Positions 42,178 through 51,398 of a DNA stretch of 64,000 nucleotides are shown here, piece after piece. The notes beneath the pieces were generated by a model that made no database searches, was not told the DNA's origin, and saw nothing but the letters and a program-made list of their open reading frames with translations. Source of the stretch: JBCBDX01 sp039822005 (lineage in GTDB: Bacteria > Pseudomonadota > Alphaproteobacteria > Rhizobiales > Rhizobiaceae); assembly GCA_039822005.1 (NCBI GenBank), contig JBCBMZ010000005.1, positions 1-64,000 on the forward strand, written 5' to 3'. Each line of letters starts with the position of its first letter. Position 1 is the stretch's first letter. The position numbers were made by a program, and so were the translations under genes.

Positions 42178-42930
42178 TTACTCCTGGTTCATGAAGCCCA
42201 GCATGTTCAGGATGTGGATGAACATGGATATGAATGAACCGTAGAGCAGGAACGCGCCAAAGATGGCTTTGCGGGTCGCAACGCCTTGTGCGTCGCTTTC
42301 CACATACATTTGCTTGATCTCCTGGGTCTCCCAAGCTGTGATCGCTGAGATCAACAAGACATAAACAGCGGAGAAGCCAAAGCTTACCAATGGGCTGATG
42401 CCGCCGCCGCCAAACATGCCGATAATCATTGTCACGACCATGGCTATGACCAAACCAATCATCGCCATGACAGCAAATTGCCCAATACCTGTCAGGTTAC
42501 GTTTGGTGGTGTAACCAATCAAGCTCATGGAGCCGAAAAGCGCCGATGTGATTGCAAAAGCCTGAACGACCAGTTCGGGGGCCAAGTTCAAATAGGCAAC
42601 TACCATTGGAGCAATCGCTACGCCCCAAAGCCCTGCATATCCCCAATAGGCAGCATGGGCCATCGTCTCACTGCGAGCATTCATGACCATACGCGGGCCA
42701 AACCAGCTCATCGCCAGAAGCGCGATAAAAAAGACAATGCTCAGGGAAGAAACAACAGACAGCAGACCAGGTGCATTGGCCAGCACAAGTGTGATCACAG
42801 CAGAGAGAGCGATACCCATTGCCATGTAGTTATAAACGCGGAGCATGTAAGAGCGCAGACCCTCATCAATATCCGCAGCGGTGCGGGCGCCATAACCCGC
42901 TTGCGTTTGATAATTTCTAAGTTCAGCCAT
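42178..42930 (-). CDS. Bax inhibitor-1/YccA family membrane protein
   Basis: A 250-residue integral membrane protein with seven hydrophobic segments. It starts at the ATG at 42930, after AGAGG; the in-frame ATG at 43044 adds nothing recognisable. The family landmarks are YMLRVYNYMAMGIALSA, the GYTTKRNLTGIGQF loop and ITAWETQEIKQMY. Bacterial members act as pH-sensitive calcium leak channels or interact with FtsH. It has its own terminator. Confidence 0.9.
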   Translation of the reverse strand: MAELRNYQTQAGYGARTAADIDEGLRSYMLRVYNYMAMGIALSAVITLVLANAPGLLSVVSSLSIVFFIALLAMSWFGPRMVMNARSETMAHAAYWGYAGLWGVAIAPMVVAYLNLAPELVVQAFAITSALFGSMSLIGYTTKRNLTGIGQFAVMAMIGLVIAMVVTMIIGMFGGGGISPLVSFGFSAVYVLLISAITAWETQEIKQMYVESDAQGVATRKAIFGAFLLYGSFISMFIHILNMLGFMNQE

Positions 42931-43138
42931 TTGGACCTCTGTTTGCACAAGACCCCGTCGGGTGTCCGGAACCGCGTGACAGTCACGCATCCGAGGCGCC
43001 GCTGGCGGGGCTCCAGCATGCCTGACGCTAATATGAGTAATCATTTAGTCTCATTCAAGGCGATTCGTCTGCCAGAATTGCTTCATCAGGGCGACAAAAA
43101 GACCCGATCTTTGAAAAATCAGCGCAATTCTTAACAGA

Positions 43139-45700
43139 TTACAAATTTCGAAGAACGGGAGCCGCCTTTTGACCGAGAACGCGCCAAGTGCCGGCCAGCC
43201 CGAAGCCAACTGTGCATACAAGCGAGACCAAAATCGTCACAACAGCCAATACCGGTGAAAATGACCACGGCAGCGTCATGATTTGGCTGATCACAAACCA
43301 GGCGGCAACACCACCAGCAACGAGCGCAAAAAGTGCGGTCGCCAAGCCCAGAAGCGCGTATTCGGTCACAAAAGCACGGATCAGCGTCCCGCGCGTCGCA
43401 CCAAGTGTTTTCAAGACCACCGCATCATGGACACGGCCACGGTTGCCCGCCGCCAGCGCGCCGGCCAACACCAAAACGGATGCCACCAGTGCCACGGCGG
43501 CCGCCACGCGGATCGCGGTCGCCAATTGTCCCACAACCCGGTTGACCACATCGATGGCGTCTTTCACGCGTACGCTGGTGACCGATGGAAAAGCACGTGT
43601 AACGGCCGTCAAGATGTCACCCTCTTTGGCGCTATCAGCCTCGGGCATCGTTAATGTAGCGAGCCACGAGTGCGGCGCACCAGCAAATGTATTGGGTGAG
43701 AACACCATGACAAAATTGATGGCCAGCGACTCCCATTCGACTTGGCGAAAAGAAGCGATACGCGCCGTGATGTCTCGCCCAAGCACATTAACGGTCACCG
43801 TGTCGCCGATTTCCAAACCGATTTCACCGGCCTCTTCAGCTGAGAAAGAGACCAATGGTTCGCCTGAATAATCCTCTGGCCACCATTCGCCATCAGACAA
43901 GGTCGAGTTTTCCGGGACATTGCGCGCATAGGTGATCCCGCGGTCGCCTCGAAGAACCCACGCCGCTTCCGGCGGCAACTCGATTTGGGAGACGTCTTCA
44001 CCATTGAGTTCGACGATGCGTCCGCGCAGCATGGGTACGCGCACCAGCTTGTCATCAGGTGCGGTTTGCTCTTCAACCAGCGCTGCGAAATCATGCACCA
44101 CGTTCGATTGAATATCGACGAAGAAGAAGTTCGGTGCCCGCTGCGTAATGTTGCCTGCAATCTGGCTACGAAGATTGTTGTCAATCAGCGCTAAAGACAC
44201 CAGCAAGGTAAGGCCGAGACCGAGTGCGAGAACCACAGATGGCGTAAGCGCACCGGGACGGTGAATATTGCCCACAGCCAAGCGCAGCGCTGTGCCACGC
44301 ACATTTTTAAAGCGCCTCGCGCCATCCATCAGCAAACGGCTGACCGCCCGCAGGACAAGAAACGCGATGGCAACACCGGACAAGAATACCGCCGCAACAC
44401 GCGGGTCGAAGGATAGAAAGATCGCCATGGAAGCCAAAACCACGCCGGCAACCAGCGCGATGAGCAGATAGGGCCATCGCGGCACGGCATGGGCGACAGC
44501 GCCCAACTGATTACGGAACAGACTGGATGCTGGAATGTCGCGCGCGCGTCCCAGCGGCAGGATGGAGAAAATGACAATGGTCAGAACGGAAAACACAAGC
44601 GCGAGCAGTAACGCGCCCGGAAAAAGACCAGTGCCCCCTTGTGGCAGCGGTAAAATGCCGACCAACGCGGCCTTGGCGGCAAACGGTGCAATGGCCGCCA
44701 GCACCAAACCAACGGTAATGCCGATCAGTCCAATCACCATAATCTGCATGAAATAGATCACGCTGACAAAATCTGCCGGTGCCCCAAGACATTTAAACGT
44801 CGCGATCACATTACGTTTCGCATCAAGGAAAGCACGCACCGCATTGGCCACACCAACCCCGCCTGTCACCAGAGCGGTCAAACCGACAAGCGTAAGAAAC
44901 TGGGCAAATCGTTCAATATTGGCTGTGAGCGCTGGCGCTGCGTTGGAGCGGGAACGTACCGACCACCCGGCCTGCGGATGTGTTTCATTCAATTGCTCTA
45001 CCGATTGACGCAGTTGCGCGTCACTGGTGCCTTCAGGCGCGCGCACTTTGTAAACACGCTCCACCAATGAGCCTGGTTGAATTAGTCCCGATGCTGCGAG
45101 CGCGTCATTTGACATGATCACGCGCGGTGCGAGCCCGATGCCGTCAGAGAGTTGGTCAGGCTCAATGATGATTGTGCCGGCAATCAAATAAGTCGAATTG
45201 CCGATCAGAAGATCATCACCCACCGCGAGGCCCAAACGCTCTAAAAGCAGCGGTTGAACAACAACCGGCCAAAAACCTTCGGCAACCGGGTCGTCCTGAA
45301 GGCGCTGCGCAGCTTCCACCGGCGATGTCTCGAAGGAACCATAAAGCGGGTAGGCAGCCGGGACAGCCTTGATCTCCACCAGCGCCTGGTCGGATTGATC
45401 GGACAAACGCGCCATCGACCTTGTGTTGGCCATGATCGCGACATCACCTACGTCACGCAGGCTGGTCAATTCACCGACGGTGGCATCGCGTTGGATCAAT
45501 TCAAAGCGCAGATCACCTCCAAGAATAGACTGACCTTCCTGTTGGATGCCTTGGGTGATGGCTTGGCTGACGGCGTTGACACCGCCAATGGCTGCGGTCC
45601 CCAGCGCAATACAGGCCAAAAACACATAAAAGCCTGAAAATCCACCGCGAATTTCCCGTGCGGCAAACCGCCAGGCGAGCGATAAAGTGGTCATCATCAT
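43139..45700 (-). CDS. ybbP: FtsX-like ABC transporter permease, YbbP type
   Basis: An 853-residue permease of the MacB/FtsX class. It has the expected N-terminal membrane span and periplasmic domain, then a helical FtsX domain (about 265-390), a second repeat of the periplasmic region (about 470-700) and C-terminal spans (ALAAGNRGRVHDAVVLKTLGATRGTLIRAF). The ATGATGATG start overlaps the ybbA stop. YbbA/YbbP with TesA is a conserved trio in proteobacteria; the transported molecule is not established. Confidence 0.9.
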   Translation of the reverse strand: MMMTTLSLAWRFAAREIRGGFSGFYVFLACIALGTAAIGGVNAVSQAITQGIQQEGQSILGGDLRFELIQRDATVGELTSLRDVGDVAIMANTRSMARLSDQSDQALVEIKAVPAAYPLYGSFETSPVEAAQRLQDDPVAEGFWPVVVQPLLLERLGLAVGDDLLIGNSTYLIAGTIIIEPDQLSDGIGLAPRVIMSNDALAASGLIQPGSLVERVYKVRAPEGTSDAQLRQSVEQLNETHPQAGWSVRSRSNAAPALTANIERFAQFLTLVGLTALVTGGVGVANAVRAFLDAKRNVIATFKCLGAPADFVSVIYFMQIMVIGLIGITVGLVLAAIAPFAAKAALVGILPLPQGGTGLFPGALLLALVFSVLTIVIFSILPLGRARDIPASSLFRNQLGAVAHAVPRWPYLLIALVAGVVLASMAIFLSFDPRVAAVFLSGVAIAFLVLRAVSRLLMDGARRFKNVRGTALRLAVGNIHRPGALTPSVVLALGLGLTLLVSLALIDNNLRSQIAGNITQRAPNFFFVDIQSNVVHDFAALVEEQTAPDDKLVRVPMLRGRIVELNGEDVSQIELPPEAAWVLRGDRGITYARNVPENSTLSDGEWWPEDYSGEPLVSFSAEEAGEIGLEIGDTVTVNVLGRDITARIASFRQVEWESLAINFVMVFSPNTFAGAPHSWLATLTMPEADSAKEGDILTAVTRAFPSVTSVRVKDAIDVVNRVVGQLATAIRVAAAVALVASVLVLAGALAAGNRGRVHDAVVLKTLGATRGTLIRAFVTEYALLGLATALFALVAGGVAAWFVISQIMTLPWSFSPVLAVVTILVSLVCTVGFGLAGTWRVLGQKAAPVLRNL

Positions 45701-46407
45701 TCCGCCGCTTGGCTTAATGGTCTGTCGCCAACCGCATCCGCAAAAACTTCGCCAGAGCGAACACGAACCTGATGGTCACAAAGAGCGGCTAATGACATGT
45801 CATGGGTAACGAGAACAAACGTCATGCCGCGCTCGCGTTGCTTCTTGAAAATCAGATCGGAGATTTGCGTGCCGGTAGACGTATCAAGATTACCGGTCGG
45901 TTCGTCAGCGATCAGGATTTGCGGGTTCGGCGCCAGTGCCCGCGCGACAGCAACCCGTTGTTGTTCGCCACCGGACAACTGGCCTGGATAGTGCGTAAGA
46001 CGATCTTTTAGTCCGACATGATCCAGCTCTTCGCGCGCGCGCTCAAATGCGTTGGCCTCACCTGCCAGCTCAAGCGGAACCGCGACATTTTCCAGTGCCG
46101 TCATGTTGGCAATCAAGTGAAAGGACTGAAAGACAAAGCCGATATTCCTGCCACGAAAGGCAGCCACCTCGTCTTCCGATTTTTGATCAAGCCGGGTTCC
46201 CGCCACCCAAACCTCGCCGCTATCGGGGCGTTCTAGACCGGCCAAAACCATCAGCAATGTCGTCTTGCCGGAACCGGACGGGCCGACAATGCCGACCGTT
46301 TCTGCACGGCCAACTTCCAGGTCAACGGACTTGAGGACGTGGACCAGATTGTCGGCATCGCCCAAGGTCAAATCGACAGATTTTAGATGAATCGCGGGTT
46401 CTGACAC
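45697..46407 (-). CDS. ybbA: ABC transporter ATPase, YbbA/LolD-like
   Basis: A 236-residue ATPase of the MacB/LolD group: Walker A GPSGSGKTT at about 42-50, Q-loop FVFQSFHLI, signature LSGGEQQRVAVARAL, Walker B ILIADEPTGNLD and THDMSLA switch. It begins with a GTG (46407) with GGAAG upstream and overlaps ybbP. Together with the permease it forms one ABC unit that lacks a separate periplasmic subunit. It diverges from tesA with 47 bases between. Confidence 0.92.
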   Translation of the reverse strand: MSEPAIHLKSVDLTLGDADNLVHVLKSVDLEVGRAETVGIVGPSGSGKTTLLMVLAGLERPDSGEVWVAGTRLDQKSEDEVAAFRGRNIGFVFQSFHLIANMTALENVAVPLELAGEANAFERAREELDHVGLKDRLTHYPGQLSGGEQQRVAVARALAPNPQILIADEPTGNLDTSTGTQISDLIFKKQRERGMTFVLVTHDMSLAALCDHQVRVRSGEVFADAVGDRPLSQAAE

Positions 46408-46454
46408 GGGTGCGGCTTCCTATATGCGTTAAAACGAGATGAGTGGAGATGGGT

Positions 46455-47105
46455 ATGCAAAGTCCGTTGGTCAATCTACGCACGATAGCCCTCTTTGGTT
46501 TGTTAAACTTGGTTGCTGCAATTCCCGCGCTTTCGCAGACCGTCAATGTGGTGGGCTTCGGGGACAGTTTGATGGCAGGCTATCAATTGTCAAACACAGA
46601 CGCGTTTCCGATCAAACTTGAAAACGCGCTCAAAGAACGTGGCTATGATGTCCGCGTTCAAAATGCCGGCGTATCGGGAGACACCACTTCCGGTGGGCTT
46701 GCCCGCCTCAACTGGTCAGTACCCGACGGAACCGATCTGGTTCTACTCGCACTGGGTGGCAATGATGCCTTGCGCGGTATCACGCCTGACATCACCCGCA
46801 CCAATCTCAACCAGATGATCGAGAGCCTTCAAGCGCGTGACATAGGCATCATTCTTGTTGGCATTCTCGCACCGCCCAATATGGGTGATACTTATGCTGC
46901 CACTTTCAACCCCATATTTTCAGATCTGGCTCAAACGCACGCGCTGACCTTTTACCCATTTTTCCTTGAAGGTGTGATTACCAACCCTGAGCTTCTATTG
47001 GCTGATGGCATCCATCCGAACGGCGCCGGCACCAAAGTGATGGTGGAAAACTTTCTGCCGTTGATCACTCAATACCTCGACGAAATGCCGAACACTCGCC
47101 AATAG
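46455..47105 (+). CDS. tesA: Arylesterase / lysophospholipase L1-like esterase TesA
   Basis: A periplasmic SGNH (GDSL) hydrolase of about 216 residues with an N-terminal signal peptide ending AIPALSQ. The nucleophile serine is in VVGFGDSLMAGY, the glycine in AGVSGDTT, the asparagine in GGNDALRG and the catalytic Asp/His in DGIHPNGAG. The start at 46455 is six bases after a GGAG; a GTG at 46443 is an alternative. TesA in E. coli is a broad thioesterase/lysophospholipase. The divergent tesA-ybbAP order is conserved. Confidence 0.9.
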   Translation: MQSPLVNLRTIALFGLLNLVAAIPALSQTVNVVGFGDSLMAGYQLSNTDAFPIKLENALKERGYDVRVQNAGVSGDTTSGGLARLNWSVPDGTDLVLLALGGNDALRGITPDITRTNLNQMIESLQARDIGIILVGILAPPNMGDTYAATFNPIFSDLAQTHALTFYPFFLEGVITNPELLLADGIHPNGAGTKVMVENFLPLITQYLDEMPNTRQ

Positions 47106-47264
47106 TACGACAGTTTGAAGACAGCGTTGTTCAGATTACCGCAACGTTTTTGCCCAAATTTGCTGGACAAGATGGCGTTTCGATGATTCGATTCACATCA
47201 GCGGTTGAGTGATTTGCCCTCACCGTGAAGGCAAACCGGCCGTCTATGCAGAGGGGATGCTGCA

Positions 47265-47864
47265 ATGCCCAGGTTATTCGCCGCGATCGAGATCCCACAC
47301 CATGCCGCTATAATGTTGTCCATGCTGAAAGGCGGGCTTCAAGGTGCACGCTGGATCGACCAGGAAAACTATCATCTGACCCTGCGCTTCATGGGTGATG
47401 TAGAGCATCATGTTGCCGATGAAATTCTCAATTCGTTGAGCACCATTCAACGGCCCGGCTTTGAAATCGGGCTGGTGGGCCTTGGCGCTTTTGGTGGCAA
47501 GAAACCGCATTCGCTTTTCGCACAGCCAACCGCGTCACCCGACATCTATGAATTGCAAGCGGAGATTGCCCGCAAATGCCAACGCATCGGCTTGGCACCT
47601 GATCCCAGAAAATTCACACCCCACGTCACTATTGCGCGCTTGCGCAAATCATCACCCGAAGCGGTGGCAAACTATCTTTCATTACGCGGCGGGTTTTTTG
47701 TGGCGCCGTTCAAAATCGAGCGGTTCGTCATCATGTCGTCGCGCGAATCCGTTGGCGGCGGCCCTTATATTGTAGAGGAAAGCTGCAAATTGGGCAGCCT
47801 CTCGATGCCGCCGCCCAATCGCGTTCCGGCACCCTCCGGTGTGGGACGTCAGGCACGCTGGTAG
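47265..47864 (+). CDS. thpR: RNA 2',3'-cyclic phosphodiesterase
   Basis: A 199-residue 2H-phosphoesterase of the LigT/ThpR family. The two catalytic HxTx motifs are HLTL near residue 37 and HVTI near 120. MPRLFAAIEIP at the start and ARLRKSS after the second motif are typical. It opens 2',3'-cyclic phosphate ends of RNA and can ligate tRNA halves in reverse. It stands alone, with 160 bases upstream that hold only a weak TTTGCC / GGCAAA inverted repeat. Confidence 0.9.
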   Translation: MPRLFAAIEIPHHAAIMLSMLKGGLQGARWIDQENYHLTLRFMGDVEHHVADEILNSLSTIQRPGFEIGLVGLGAFGGKKPHSLFAQPTASPDIYELQAEIARKCQRIGLAPDPRKFTPHVTIARLRKSSPEAVANYLSLRGGFFVAPFKIERFVIMSSRESVGGGPYIVEESCKLGSLSMPPPNRVPAPSGVGRQARW

Positions 47865-47938
47865 CCCGAGCAAACTTTGCGGTTTGGTTTGCCGGCCAGT
47901 GGCCCTAAATAGTCACCAGGAAAACAAATGGGGTGACG

Positions 47939-48232
47939 ATGTCCAATTCTGTATTGACCGGTGACGAGTTGTCAAATGCGATGTCAGGGCTCGACGGATG
48001 GGCTGTCAGCGATGATGAAAAAGCGATCAGCAAAACGTTCAATTTCACCGACTTCAAATCTGCGTTTTCATTTATGACGCATGCGGCCATGTACGCGGAA
48101 ACTGACGACCATCATCCTGAATGGTTCAACGTTTACAATCGGGTAGACGTGAAATTGACCACACATGACGCTGGCGGGATCACGAAACTGGATATGAAGC
48201 TTGCTGCAGCAATGGACAGCGCCGCATCTTGA
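47939..48232 (+). CDS. Pterin-4a-carbinolamine dehydratase
   Basis: A 97-residue enzyme of the PhhB/DCoH family that dehydrates 4a-hydroxytetrahydropterin, supporting phenylalanine hydroxylase or acting in cofactor repair. The active-site segment DDHHPEWFNVYNRVDVKLTT (about 59-78) has the conserved histidines and Pro-Glu-Trp. The ATG at 47939 follows a G-rich element; a GTG two codons earlier is possible. No phenylalanine hydroxylase gene is in the window. A DUF1232 gene follows after 42 bases. Confidence 0.9.
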   Translation: MSNSVLTGDELSNAMSGLDGWAVSDDEKAISKTFNFTDFKSAFSFMTHAAMYAETDDHHPEWFNVYNRVDVKLTTHDAGGITKLDMKLAAAMDSAAS

Positions 48233-48274
48233 ACATCATGCACGTGATGGCCAAATGACATTGGGGAGGTGCAT

Positions 48275-48664
48275 ATGGATGACGTAAAAATCGGCGAAAT
48301 TCTGGAGCCCGGCGATGACGGCAAGTCCGACAATGAAAAGCGGGTAAGAGACAATTTTTGGCCCAAATTCAAGCGGGTCGCTGGCAACCTCCCTTTCGCC
48401 AACGACGCTTTGGCCGCTTATTATTGCGCGATGGACCCCGAAACCCCCACCCGTGTTCGCGGTGTTCTCTTTGCGGCGCTCGCCTACTTTATTTTGCCGT
48501 TGGACTCATTGCCTGACTTTATTGTCGGTTTTGGCTTCACAGATGATATCGCCGTGCTGACGGCAGCGCTGGCAGCTGTGCACGGCAACATCACCAAAGC
48601 GCATCGTTCGGCGGCTAAAAACACGTTGGATGAGTGGAAAACGGCTGAACTTGACGTCGACTAA
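48275..48664 (+). CDS. DUF1232 (YkvA-like) membrane protein
   Basis: A 129-residue protein from the ATG at 48275, five bases after GGGGAGG. The DUF1232 signature is the hydrophobic hairpin FAALAYFILPLDSLPDFIVG followed by FTDDIAVLTAAL. The function of the family is unknown. The N-terminal 40 residues are charged. Its last four bases overlap the end of the sigma factor gene, tail to tail. Confidence 0.87.
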   Translation: MDDVKIGEILEPGDDGKSDNEKRVRDNFWPKFKRVAGNLPFANDALAAYYCAMDPETPTRVRGVLFAALAYFILPLDSLPDFIVGFGFTDDIAVLTAALAAVHGNITKAHRSAAKNTLDEWKTAELDVD

Positions 48665-49239
48665 GCAAAGTCTGTATCGACCAAATCATCAGCCTCCAGT
48701 TTGCGCCGCAGTCTACCAAAAGCCAACCTGATACGCGACTTGACAGTACCAAGCGGCAGACCGGTCGTCTCTGCAATCTGGCTGTGGGACTGTCCGTAAA
48801 AAAAGGCAAGCTTCACCAGTTCCACCTGCTCCTCAGGCAATTCCAGCATGGCTTCACGAACCCTTTCATCTCGTCGTTCTGCATCCATCAACGCATCAGC
48901 GGGTGTTTCTTCAGACGGACGCAACATAGGCTCATCGGGATCAAGCAGCCCGGACTTATCGCGCCTTAATGCGTCAATCCGGCGATTGCGCGCAACACGA
49001 AAGAGCCAAGTAGACAGTGATGATTTTGAGGGATCGAATAGATGAGCCTTGTGCCAGAGGACGAAAAGCACATCTTGAGCCAGATCTTCCGCTTCCGAGT
49101 CACCCAACCCAAGGCGACGCAGATAGGTTTTCAGACGTGGCGCAAAAAAATCAAACAGCTCGGCAAAAGCAGTTTGGTCTCGCTGGCTTGCAATAGCGAC
49201 TGCGAGCGCTGCAAAATGCTTGTGCTGCTCTTTACTCAT
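48661..49239 (-). CDS. ECF-type RNA polymerase sigma factor, RpoE/ECF11-like
   Basis: A 192-residue extracytoplasmic-function sigma factor. Region 2 spans about residues 20-90 (AFAELFDFFAPRLKTYLRRL, AEDLAQDVLFVLWHKAHLFD, STWLFRVARNRRIDALRR), and region 4 about 130-185 (LPEEQVELVKLAFFYGQSHS, LPLGTVKSRIRLAFGRLRR). The sequence resembles the R. sphaeroides RpoE group, which responds to singlet oxygen with the zinc anti-sigma ChrR. Its gene ends convergent with DUF1232, so no anti-sigma gene lies downstream as it does in that group. Confidence 0.9.
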   Translation of the reverse strand: MSKEQHKHFAALAVAIASQRDQTAFAELFDFFAPRLKTYLRRLGLGDSEAEDLAQDVLFVLWHKAHLFDPSKSSLSTWLFRVARNRRIDALRRDKSGLLDPDEPMLRPSEETPADALMDAERRDERVREAMLELPEEQVELVKLAFFYGQSHSQIAETTGLPLGTVKSRIRLAFGRLRRKLEADDLVDTDFA

Positions 49240-49560
49240 GAATTCCGGCGCTCAATCAATTCAACTGTCACGTTGCGGGAGAAGCCGCCTATAGCGACCG
49301 TACTGGTTGCAATTGGTTCGTAACATCATCCGGTTTCACTGCGTAAGTCAAACTGTTGCCTCTTTTGTTGGGTGCAACCATACTAAAGAGGTCGGTGCGG
49401 CTCAAATCCATGAAAATGGCAGGCGGGGCACAGCCGCGTGAAACTATCAGCGCAGGCGCTAGAGATGAAATTTAACATTTGGTAACCATGTCAAAAGAAT
49501 ATGTAAGCTAGACATGTTTTGCGATCACCCACCCTTCAACCACAAATTCGGTGTTAACTA
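49240..49560. other. Divergent promoter region of the sigma factor and IalB genes
   Basis: These 321 bases hold no supported gene. They must carry promoters for the ECF sigma factor (minus) and IalB (plus). CATGTC (49487-49492) and GACATG (49511-49516) form a spaced inverted repeat about 45 bases before IalB. A minus-strand TGATCG near 49525 resembles the -35 of some ECF11 promoters, but this is a weak match. Confidence 0.35.
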
Positions 49561-50073
49561 ATGGACCTACGTCAATCTGCCATTTCAGCGCTTGTCCTGA
49601 CCTTGGTAACAGGCTTGTCGACGCAGGCACTTGCGCAATCACAAAAACCTATTGGCCAGTTCCGCGACTGGGGCGCGATCAGCTATGATTCGCCAAACGG
49701 AAAAGTTTGCTATGCCCTCTCGATTCCACAAACGAAACAGCCCGCGAACGTGAACCATGGCGATAACTTTTTCGTCATCACTCAACGCGGCAGCCAAAAC
49801 GTGACATATGAACCGCAGTTTATTGCCGGATATACCCTTCGCGGAGGTTCCAAGGTAACGGTAAACGTCGATGGCACAGACTTCAGCTTTTTCGTAAAGG
49901 ACAACAGCGCCTGGACAGAAAATGCGGCGCAAGACCCGGCCTTGGTGGCCGCCATGAAAGCCGGCAGCAACATGACGGTGAAAGCAATTTCACGTCGCGG
50001 TACAAATACGACCTATGAATATTCGCTGTCAGGCGTCACGGCAGCGCTGGATGCGATCAAAGACTGCCGCTGA
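49561..50073 (+). CDS. Invasion-associated locus B (IalB) family protein
   Basis: A 170-residue exported protein with a signal peptide at 1-25 (ending QALAQ). The domain has FRDWGAISYDSPNGKVCYALSI at its start and ends with a C-terminal DCR cysteine, the two cysteines conserved in IalB proteins. The GSKVTVNVDGTDFSFF and MTVKAISRRGTNTTYEYSL strands are typical. Homologues are common in Rhizobiales and linked to host-cell entry in Bartonella; a non-pathogenic envelope role is likely here. It has its own terminator. Confidence 0.9.
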   Translation: MDLRQSAISALVLTLVTGLSTQALAQSQKPIGQFRDWGAISYDSPNGKVCYALSIPQTKQPANVNHGDNFFVITQRGSQNVTYEPQFIAGYTLRGGSKVTVNVDGTDFSFFVKDNSAWTENAAQDPALVAAMKAGSNMTVKAISRRGTNTTYEYSLSGVTAALDAIKDCR

Positions 50074-50095
50074 TAGCGCCGAAAAACCGCTGTTT

Positions 50096-50123
50096 AAGGC
50101 CGCGTGGCAAGCGCGGCCTTTTT
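50096..50123 (+). terminator. Intrinsic terminator after the IalB gene
   Basis: AAGGCCGCG (50096-50104) pairs with CGCGGCCTT (50112-50120) around seven bases and runs into TTTTT, followed by GTTTTTG. It is 22 bases after the stop at 50073. Confidence 0.9.
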
Positions 50124-50176
50124 GTTTTTGATTTGCGGCACTATAGGGGTGCTTTGAGCAACCGGACCATAGGCCA

Positions 50177-51397
50177 ATGTCTGTTTCCATAGACACCACG
50201 AACCCGCAGACGCGCCCCAAAGCAGCGATAGCGCCGTCAAAGCCTAGCCTCACCGGCCTCACCCGGACCGGACTTGGCGATGCTTTGCGTGAAATTGGCG
50301 TTGCCGAAAAACAAATCCGCATGCGCGTGCAGCAATTGTGGCACTGGTTATACATCCGCGGCGTCGAAGATTTCGATGCCATGACCAACGTGTCAAAGGA
50401 TTTGCGGGCCAAGCTGAGTGACCATTTTTCCATAGAGCGGCCTGAAGTCATTGAAGAACAGATTTCCGCCGATGGCACCCGCAAATGGCTCTTGCGTTTT
50501 CCTTCAAGGGGTGCCGGCGCACCGGTCGACGTTGAGACAGTCTATATTCCCGAAGAGGGGCGCGGCACGCTGTGCGTGTCATCTCAAGTCGGCTGCACAT
50601 TGACCTGCACATTTTGCCATACCGGCACGCAAAAACTCGTCCGCAATCTCACAGCAGGTGAAATCGTCGCGCAAGTCATCCTGGCGCGTAAACGTCTGGG
50701 CGACTTCCCTGATGTCGAAACACCGATGGGCGCTGTCGTCCCGGCAGATGGGCGCAAAGTCTCCAATATCGTGATGATGGGCATGGGAGAACCGCTGTAC
50801 AATTACGAAAATGTCAGAGACGCCATGCTTGTCTTTTCAGATGGCGAAGGTCTCAGCCTTTCCAAACGCCGCATTACTCTTTCAACGTCGGGTGTCGTTC
50901 CCAATATTGCCCCGATTGGCAAAGACACTGGTGCGATGTTGGCGATTTCACTCCATGCTGTGACTGACGAGTTGCGCGATGAACTTGTTCCGATCAACAA
51001 GAAATATCCGCTTGGCGAACTGCTTGATGCATGCCGCAACTATCCCGGCCTCTCAAATGCACGGCGGATCACGTTTGAGTATGTCATGCTCGAAGGCATC
51101 AACGATTCGCTTTACGACGCAAAGGAACTGGTGCGTCTTCTCAAAGGCATTCCCGCCAAGATCAACCTCATCCCCTTTAACAAATGGCCAGGCTCAGACT
51201 ATGAGTGCTCTGATTGGGAACAAATTGAGAAGTTTGCCGACTTCATCAATGATAATGGCTATGCCTCCCCGATCCGCACACCGCGCGGTGAGGACATTCT
51301 GGCTGCCTGCGGTCAGCTGAAATCTACATCCGAGCGCATGAAAAAGACCGAGCGTCTGGCCTATGAAGCCATGATGATTGCCGGCCACGGAGACTGA
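50177..51397 (+). CDS. rlmN: Dual-specificity 23S rRNA (A2503-C2) / tRNA (A37-C2) methyltransferase
   Basis: RlmN methylates C2 of A2503 in 23S rRNA and A37 in some tRNAs through a radical SAM mechanism. The 406 residues show the CxxxCxxC cluster motif in GCTLTCTFCHTGTQ, GMGEPLYNYENV near 210, the SAM-binding SLHAVTDE and the methyl-carrying C-terminal cysteine in DILAACGQL. The N-terminal helix (LRQLWHWLYIRGVEDF region) is typical. A small membrane protein gene follows. Confidence 0.95.
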   Translation: MSVSIDTTNPQTRPKAAIAPSKPSLTGLTRTGLGDALREIGVAEKQIRMRVQQLWHWLYIRGVEDFDAMTNVSKDLRAKLSDHFSIERPEVIEEQISADGTRKWLLRFPSRGAGAPVDVETVYIPEEGRGTLCVSSQVGCTLTCTFCHTGTQKLVRNLTAGEIVAQVILARKRLGDFPDVETPMGAVVPADGRKVSNIVMMGMGEPLYNYENVRDAMLVFSDGEGLSLSKRRITLSTSGVVPNIAPIGKDTGAMLAISLHAVTDELRDELVPINKKYPLGELLDACRNYPGLSNARRITFEYVMLEGINDSLYDAKELVRLLKGIPAKINLIPFNKWPGSDYECSDWEQIEKFADFINDNGYASPIRTPRGEDILAACGQLKSTSERMKKTERLAYEAMMIAGHGD

Positions 51398-51398
51398 A

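Noticed and set aside
47213..47235. TTTGCC / GGCAAA inverted repeat upstream of thpR
   Set aside because: Six-base arms with an 11-base loop are expected by chance in a gap of this size.
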